A stretch of 64,000 nt of DNA, from contig NC_009405.2 of assembly GCF_000002875.2 (NCBI RefSeq), forward strand, positions 62,001 through 126,000. The letters run 5' to 3'. Source of the DNA: Leishmania infantum JPCM5 (lineage: Eukaryota; Euglenozoa; Kinetoplastea; Trypanosomatida; Trypanosomatidae). The translations under genes were made by a program, and so were the position numbers. Shown in pieces: positions 58,134 to 64,000 of the stretch. The notes beneath the pieces were generated by a model. That model was not told the DNA's origin. It worked only from the letters and a program-made list of their open reading frames with translations, and ran no database searches. Each line of letters begins with the position of its first letter. Within the stretch, counting starts at the first letter, position 1.

Positions 58134-60931
58134 GAGAGAGAAAGCCACGTTTCGGTGTGTTCCCCTTCTCCCCTCACAGATCCTTCCTCTCACACCCACC
58201 CGAGCATTATTATCGCACTCCACCGCCACAGTTGTAGTGCTCCATCTCCCTTCAGTCGTGAGTACCGGCAGTTGTGTGTATGTGGGGGGGGGAGGGGGTC
58301 CAGTGAGAAAGAGGGGCGGGGCCGCCTGAGGATGCAGCCGATGGCGAGGGTGTGTGAGATCTTGCCTACCATTCAGAGCACGCAGCGTGACGCTGTGATC
58401 GCGATGTGCGTGTGCGCGTGCAGAGGTGTGCGTGCTGCTGCACAGCTATGTTGTTTCTGCTCACAAGTCGGAAGGCTGAGGATAATGATTTGCTGCCCTC
58501 CCCCGCCCCTCCCATTTCCTCCACCCTTCCACGGGGCTCATACAGAAAACGGAAAAGGATCGAAGTCGCACGGACGGATGATACGCTCAGGGCTGTGAGT
58601 TTGAGGGGGGTGAGTGTCCGTGCATGTCCTCGCACAGGGATCTCGCGGCAGTGCACCTGATGACACCTCTTCTCTATTTGTGTTCGTGGGCGCGAGCGTA
58701 TGAGCACGTTTGTGTCTGACGAGATGTGGATGGCGGCTGTGCTGCACCATTGTGCGTCTATCTTAAAGCACTGCCGTGCAGTTGGCTTAGCCTTCAAGAA
58801 CCTCTCCACTGGTAGTGGCGGTTGCCTCTTCGGTACGACTCCCTCTCTCTCCCTCCGCCTCTCCGTGATCGTTGCATGCACGGCCTTCTGTCGCGTGCAA
58901 TCTGTGTTTGATGGCTTTGTTTTACGAGCTTCCTGCGCTATGTGTCTTTCTGTCTGAGTACAACAGGTGCTAGCGCTCCTCTCCTCCCTTCTTTTCACCG
59001 CTGCGTCTCTCCGCGCAGAGTCGCGTACCCACATCTCTGTACACATACACAACACACGCTCGCACTCCACAGGCCAAACGGTGCTGCACTCAAACATCGC
59101 AGCAACAACAATACAAAAGCCTTTTCAGGCGCCCCGCCTCAACGTACGGCAACGAGACCAACGGAGGAGGAGGCGTTCGACTTGCACACCACTGTTAGTG
59201 CGCACTTCAGCAACCCATCACCACCCCCTTCGCACTCCTTAATTGGGGCTGTCTCTCCTCCTCCCCTTGCCCTCTCTAGGTTTGCTGCGGACAGGTGCAG
59301 ACGCAGACACCATACTATCGTGAAGGCGTGCGCGCATAGATATTAGAGGTACCTCTCCTCCTCTCCCTCCGCCGGCCGCGACCAGCACGCTGGAGTCGAA
59401 AGGAAGCAAACGCCAGCAACTTGCACTAGAGGAAAGTCGGCAGCCGCAATCACCTCTCCTGTGCTGCCTCCCGCATCCATCTTTGTTGCTGCTGTTTGCC
59501 ACTATCCACCACTGCACCGCCCACCACGGCCGCCGTTGCGTTGCGAGTCTGCGAACTTCAAAGGCGGTGGAGCAAACCACAGAGAGAGAGAGAGAGACGG
59601 AGGCGCACGTGCGCGCACGCACGCATACGAGCTCGCACAAGCCCAGAGCGAAACGCCCTCTGCCCCCTCCCTAAACCCCTCCCTCGCGGCTCTGTGCTGT
59701 GGGCCGCGCCACTCACCGACTCTCTGCTCCGTCTCTTAGCGGGTGTGTATTTTGTTTTCTGAAGACGGTCGGTCTCTGTCCGTGTCGGTCTGTCTGGAGT
59801 GTCCGTACGCTTGTGGGGAGTGCACGGGCGGCTGCTCTTCCAAGCTCACACATACGCACACCCTTCTGCTTTGGTGTTGGTCTTTCTCTTCCCCTCCTAC
59901 TCTTTAACTGGTGTCTGTGTCTGTGCCTGTGCCTGTGGGCATTCGTTACCGTGGTAGTGCTGCCACTGCTTTATCGTCATCTCTTCACGTTTCGCCCTCA
60001 CACCTTTCTCTCTAGTGCTTGGGTTTCGGGTGGAGAGAGGGGGGTGGCGCGTGCCTGTACACTACGTTGAAGGGCGCTCGACCGCCGTGTCTCCGCCCCG
60101 TCACTGTCACGCTCTTCGTGCTGTATTGCGTTGTGCGCCTCGTCGCTGCTGGTTTGGTTCGGTTCTTTTTTTTGGTTCATTGCCATTCTTTTCTTGCTTT
60201 CACCATATCTCCTTCACTCCCCCCCCCCTCCTGCCCTCTGCCCTCGTTATTATCGCCTCTGGCCCGCTGCAAGCATTTTTTTTTCTCGTCGTGTCGGTGC
60301 GTGCGTCTAACCCTGCCTCGCGCAGGCTGGTGGAAGTGTGTGTCTGTCCGGGCTGTGGCGCTGCTGGCCTCATCGCCTCTCCCTCTTTCCGTGTGTCTTT
60401 ACTCGATTTCGGGTCGGGGCCTTCGTGCCCTTCCCGCCTTTTGCTGTGGTGTGTTTCTTGCGTTTTTTTTTCTTTAGATTGGTACATCCGCCGCGTGCGC
60501 GGGTGCGCGCCGTTGCCCCCCCCCTTTCCGTTGTCGCGGCTTGTCGGCGTTTACATGCTTGTTGGCGTCTCTGCAGTTGTCTCGTTGCCTCTTCCCTTGT
60601 CCTCTTCCGGCAGGACATCCCTGTGTGCCTGTGTGGATTGGTGGGTGTGCACGGCGCACGGCGCACTGCTGCTGTTTGCGCTCGCTCTCACAGGCTCGCG
60701 CCGCGCTCCTCCCCCTGCCGCCCTCGGACCTTCTCAGCCCTCCCCACGGTGCGCGTTGTGGCGTCGCTGTGCGGTAGAAAAACGCGTCGAGAGGGAGAGA
60801 GGGGGAGAGAGAGCCTCCGAGGCGACAAGGGCACGTCACACGAGCGTCCGTGCAGGGGCGCAGCGGTCCGCGTCGTCGCCCCGTGCGGGCTTTCGCTCAC
60901 CTTGCTTCGTTCGGGCTCCTGCTGACCTGCG
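58134..60931 (+). other. Long intergenic region before the ubiquitin hydrolase gene
   Basis: 2.8 kb with no credible gene. Acceptor-like sites: AG 59278-59279 (after 'CTCCCCTTGCCCTCTCT'), AG 60476-60477 (after a T-rich tract with nine consecutive T), and AG 60692-60693. From 58943 to 60554 there is no ATG on the + strand. The only later ATG before 60932 is at 60555, which opens a frame overlapping the hydrolase start. G-rich and T-rich stretches at 59730-60530 contrast with the C-rich spacers elsewhere. Confidence 0.6.
58943..60554 (+). other. ATG-free stretch on the coding strand
   Basis: I read every line of this 1,612-nt stretch and found no ATG in any + frame, while other spacers of this size contain many. 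The 3' two-thirds are also T/G-rich. It ends 378 nt before the ubiquitin hydrolase start codon. Confidence 0.75.
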
Positions 60932-63097
60932 ATGGGTAACGAGACGTCCAAGTCCAGCGGCACGGCGTCGGCGAGCAACCCACTTCGCCGGAACTCGCAG
61001 TCGGAGGCGGCAGTGGGCTTCGGCGGTGCTCCCGCGGCGACAGAAAAGGCGGGATCGCCAAATGCTGCGAGCACCGCTGCATCGGTCCCCAGCCGTCCCA
61101 TAGCGCTGTCGGCCGAGACGCCACCACTGAGATCGGCGAGTGGGGCCACGGACACCGTCGGCTCGTCAGTGCCGCGCTACGTGGATGCAAAGAGCATGGT
61201 GTACACCCTTCCCTGCTTTACCCCGGATAGGTCGCTGAGCAGCCCGACGAGCGGCGGCGCTGGTCCACGGAGCCAACCGATCGCAATACAGATGGCTGCC
61301 TCACAGCAGCTGCCGATGATGTCCTCCAGCAGTGACCTCCGCGTGGGTGCGCCATCCTCGCCTCTCTCCCCATCCCGCCGGCACTTCTCCGCTGCGAATT
61401 TGTCGAACACGATGGAGATTCCGACGTACAACACAAGCACCCCCACCGCCGTGGAGGACCTTTCCTGCAGCTCACCCGTGCTCAAATCGTACCGGCAGCA
61501 CTCCTTCTCCCATTCGAAGCGGGATGCGTGTCTGGCCGACTCCCCCAACTCCCCAGACATGAGCGTCCACGGCGGCGCATCCCTCAGCGCCGGCGCCTCG
61601 GAGGCTCCGGTGGCGATGAGCCTGGCCACCTCGTTCTCACCTGGGGCTGGCAGCGGCTCGCCCAGCACAGCGATCCACACAAAGTTCCTCGAGATAACCG
61701 GGCACCCGCTGGGCTTGGAGAACTACGGCAACACTTGCTACTGCAACTCCGTCATCCAGCTGATCTACCACTGCGCCCCACTGCGGCTGCGGCTGCTCGA
61801 GCTGTACCACGTCTACCTCACCAAGAAGGGTAAGTCTGGCTTCGAGGAGGACACGGTGCTCTTCCAGCTCTGCAGCCTCATCGCCGTTATGCACAAGTCG
61901 AACAACCGCACCAAGGACAAGTACCCGCGCGAGAAGATCGCCCCAAAAGAACTGCTGAACTGCGTGCGCGCCAAGAACGAGGTCTTCAACAACGACATGC
62001 AGCAGGACGCACACGAGTTCACCATGTTTCTGCTGAATGATATCTGGGACACGGAGCAGCGCATCATGGCCGACCCCGCCAACGTAAACCTCTTTCTCAA
62101 GCACGAGACATCCATGAAGAAGAAGGGGTCGTTGTCCTTCTCCTGGAAGCACAGCAAGGATAAGCACATCAGCAGCCACAGCCACAAGGAAAACAGGCTC
62201 GACAAGACAACCTCGGCAGCGGCCACCAACAGCGACGCCGGCGCGAACGGGGGCAAGGCGGTGGATGCACAGCAGCCCTTCAGCGGGGAGCTCACCCCTC
62301 TCCAGGTAATCCTGCAAGGCCAGTTCGGCTCCCTCACCGCCTGCCTCGAGTGCGAGAACGTGACCGCCCGAGAGGAGGTCTTCATGGACCTCAGCCTCGA
62401 GACGGCACAGGGCACGTCCCTCCTCCGCTGCCTCGACCACTTCGGTGACCCCGAGTACTTCTGGGGGAAGAACAAGCTGCGCTGCGAGGAGTGCAAGATG
62501 CCGGTGCGCGCCGCCAAGACGATCCACGTGCAGCAGCTGCCGCAGTACGCGCTCCTTATCCACCTGAAGCGCTTCCAGTACGACGTGAAGAAGCAGATCT
62601 TCACAAAGAAGGCGGACCACGTCGCACTGCCGATGCAGATGGACGTGGAGGAGTACCTGACGGACCCAGAGGTGATCGAGCAGAGCCTGCGCAACAAGCT
62701 GGCGCGCTCGCAGAAGAACAGCGGCGTTGACGCGGTCAGCAGCACCAGCGGGCACAACAACAGCGGCAGCGGACAGAAAGACGAAGCGAACGCGACTTCG
62801 TCGACCGACACATTCAAGCCGGCGTCGGAGGACGTACGCCGCAAGCTTCGTGGCGTCGCCCGCCACAAGGCGCGCTTCGAGCTGACAGGTTTTGTCGCCC
62901 ACATTGGCGAGGGACCAAACTCAGGGCACTACTTCACGTGTGTCCGCTACGGTCCTCAGCTGTGGCGCCGCTTCGACGACGAGACTGTGTCGACGATGGC
63001 GGAGCGAGATGTGAAGCAGTACTTTGGCGTTCCATCCGACGCTGTCGGCGTGGTCACGACGACGGCCTACATACTGCTCTACGAGCGCGTTGCGTAG
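60932..63097 (+). CDS. Ubiquitin carboxyl-terminal hydrolase (USP, C19), USP12/46-like
   Basis: 721 residues. It is a deubiquitinase of the USP class. The Cys box 'LENYGNTCYCNSVIQLIYHC' carries catalytic Cys269 and the His box 'NSGHYFTCVRYG' carries His666. The zinc ribbon Cys pairs are at 'CLECENVTARE' and 'LRCEECKMPV'. 'YALLIHLKRFQYD' and the C-terminal 'TTAYILLYER' are standard. The compact catalytic domain and Cys-box sequence resemble USP12/USP46/Ubp9. Unusual is a disordered 250-residue N-terminal extension, rich in Ser/Pro/Ala, that starts MGNETSKSS: Gly2, Ser6 and Lys7 fit an N-myristoylation signal, predicting membrane attachment. Two inserts (about 405-450 and 585-640) are low-complexity. 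Its leader may be very long (see the ATG-free stretch). Confidence 0.92.
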   Translation: MGNETSKSSGTASASNPLRRNSQSEAAVGFGGAPAATEKAGSPNAASTAASVPSRPIALSAETPPLRSASGATDTVGSSVPRYVDAKSMVYTLPCFTPDRSLSSPTSGGAGPRSQPIAIQMAASQQLPMMSSSSDLRVGAPSSPLSPSRRHFSAANLSNTMEIPTYNTSTPTAVEDLSCSSPVLKSYRQHSFSHSKRDACLADSPNSPDMSVHGGASLSAGASEAPVAMSLATSFSPGAGSGSPSTAIHTKFLEITGHPLGLENYGNTCYCNSVIQLIYHCAPLRLRLLELYHVYLTKKGKSGFEEDTVLFQLCSLIAVMHKSNNRTKDKYPREKIAPKELLNCVRAKNEVFNNDMQQDAHEFTMFLLNDIWDTEQRIMADPANVNLFLKHETSMKKKGSLSFSWKHSKDKHISSHSHKENRLDKTTSAAATNSDAGANGGKAVDAQQPFSGELTPLQVILQGQFGSLTACLECENVTAREEVFMDLSLETAQGTSLLRCLDHFGDPEYFWGKNKLRCEECKMPVRAAKTIHVQQLPQYALLIHLKRFQYDVKKQIFTKKADHVALPMQMDVEEYLTDPEVIEQSLRNKLARSQKNSGVDAVSSTSGHNNSGSGQKDEANATSSTDTFKPASEDVRRKLRGVARHKARFELTGFVAHIGEGPNSGHYFTCVRYGPQLWRRFDDETVSTMAERDVKQYFGVPSDAVGVVTTTAYILLYERVA

Positions 63098-64000
63098 AGT
63101 CGCGTGCGCGCTGATGGACAGCCTGCAGACGAGCTCGATGCGCGGGTGTGTATGCGGGTCTGTGGCTGTGCAGAGTCGATGTACGTAGATGATGACAGTG
63201 GAGCTGGAAGGCGTGCTGCCGGGCATGAAGCTCGCAAAACAAGGCAAGGCAGGATCGTGCAGTTCACGATTCAAGTGAGCGGCAAAGGGAGAGAACGTCA
63301 GGCGTGCGTCGCTGGCTGTAGCCCTTGCACGTCCTCGTTGTGTTTCTCAAGTGGTGTGTGTCGCCTTTTCTTTCTGTGTGGTCGCCCTCCTCGCCCTCTC
63401 CATTGCGGATGACCACGGCTGCCTTTTTTACGTGTGCTGCTGCGTGGCTCGGTCCGTGTGCAGGGATGAGTGCTCCAGCACGTTTCTCTCTCGCTCCCTG
63501 GTGTCGCCGTCCTCGACTGCTTTCCTCTTCTACTTCGGCCTTGCCTCCCCTCCCTCCTCTCTCTCTGCGCGTGTACGGGTGACTGTGTCCGTAGGGAGGA
63601 GGAAGGGGGGCACGTGTGCGCCCACCTCATGCTACGATATGAGGTGCGCCTACGAGCGGTGAATGAGGCCACATCCCCGTCTCTCGTCTTTTCCTCTCCC
63701 GCTGCTGGCACGTGTGAGATCAGCCCCCACCCCCTCCGCTACGAAGAGAAGGCATTTGCCTTGCCAGGGGGTGGTGCCCAGAGAGCGGGTTTGTGGCCCC
63801 TCCGATGTGGGCAGGGCCACGCGTGCGTCGGCGCCGTCCTCCCCTGTGCTCCTCACGGGGCTCTTTTATGTTCCTCTGTCGCACACCTCAGCCGAGAAGT
63901 CCGATGGGCGCTTGTCTGCTCTGCTCTCCTCCCCCTCCCCACCGCGCTGCTTCGCACGGCACAAGTGCTTTGCCCTCTTGTGGGCGGCCTCCGCCATGCG
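63098..64000 (+). other. 3' flank of the ubiquitin hydrolase gene
   Basis: No gene seen. C/T-rich blocks at 63480-63570 and 63925-63960 may serve trans-splicing of a gene beyond the window. An ATG at 63996 lies at the very edge and may or may not be the next start codon. Confidence 0.5.

Larger units (their letters stand above)
1..64000 (+). other. Part of one polycistronic transcription unit
   Basis: All 23 genes recognised here lie on the + strand, with no strand switch and no intron evident. Each start codon is preceded by pyrimidine-rich sequence and AG dinucleotides, as expected where spliced-leader addition matures individual mRNAs from a long RNA polymerase II transcript. I see no promoter or transcription boundary inside the window. 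The organism assignment (Leishmania) is an inference from this layout, from GC-rich third codon positions and from the glycosomal hexokinase. Confidence 0.85.

Noticed and set aside
60015..61103. 362-codon frame overlapping the start of the ubiquitin hydrolase
   Set aside because: It lacks an ATG until 60555, is Cys/Arg/Ser low-complexity, and its downstream part overlaps an authentic conserved gene in another frame.
63650..63890. Possible SIDER-like similarity in the last kilobase
   Set aside because: Only short GC-rich words match the element at 42151, in neither strand order nor spacing.
1..64000. CRISPR arrays, bacterial operons, insertion sequences, phage genes
   Set aside because: No spaced direct repeats, transposase, integrase or Shine-Dalgarno-like gene packing was seen; all genes have eukaryotic, mostly trypanosomatid, character.

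Overview
The window looks like chromosomal DNA from a kinetoplastid, almost certainly Leishmania. The evidence is GC-rich intronless genes, every one on the + strand, separated by 0.5-2.8 kb of pyrimidine-rich sequence full of (CA)n/(GT)n runs and tract-plus-AG sites of the kind used for spliced-leader trans-splicing. Marker genes agree: a glycosomal (PTS2) hexokinase pair, a trypanosomatid-type MEX67 and SIDER-like retroposon remnants. From memory, not from a search, the hexokinase pair and its surroundings fit the Leishmania chromosome 21 locus. There is no strand switch, so the whole window sits inside one polycistronic transcription unit. I saw no tRNA, rRNA, CRISPR array or bacterial-type operon signal.

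Layout. 1-13.3 kb: a TPR/CHAT-like protein cut by the window edge, a leucine-rich-repeat protein, major vault protein, an unrecognised helical-repeat protein and a small EF-hand protein. 13.9-21.9 kb: the actin-related protein ARP6, then two nearly identical hexokinases 2.6 kb apart. 24.2-37.1 kb: a mitochondrial PPR protein, a large STE-type kinase with altered catalytic motifs, an orphan protein and a MEX67/NXF mRNA exporter. 37.7-46.2 kb: two orphan membrane proteins, U1 snRNP protein C and the tethering subunit VPS51. 47.3-55.9 kb: an M16-family bc1-core/MPP-like subunit, a mitochondrial calcium uniporter family subunit, an orphan poly-Q protein, the RPAP2/Rtr1 RNA polymerase II factor and the axonemal protein CFAP20. 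57-63.1 kb: a PD-(D/E)XK nuclease and a probably myristoylated ubiquitin hydrolase.

Neighbouring genes are functionally unrelated, as is normal for trypanosomatid transcription units. Control is expected at mRNA processing and stability, so UTR content matters. Functional groups recur: glycosome (hexokinases), mitochondrion (PPR, MCU-like, M16 and perhaps the 255-residue membrane protein), RNA polymerase II and RNA handling (RPAP2, U1C, MEX67, ARP6) and flagellum (CFAP20).

The least ordinary signals are these: zinc sites in MEX67 and RPAP2 whose halves are split by long insertions; a CHAT-like domain without the His/Cys pair; a kinase with HGD/DFA in place of HRD/DFG; an MCU-family pore motif with Asn for Asp; hexokinase copies homogenised over the CDS plus about 45-50 bp but with unrelated UTRs; and a 1.6-kb stretch before the ubiquitin hydrolase with no ATG on the coding strand. 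Start codons were chosen as the first ATG after a plausible splice acceptor that leads into conserved sequence. No alignments or searches were run.
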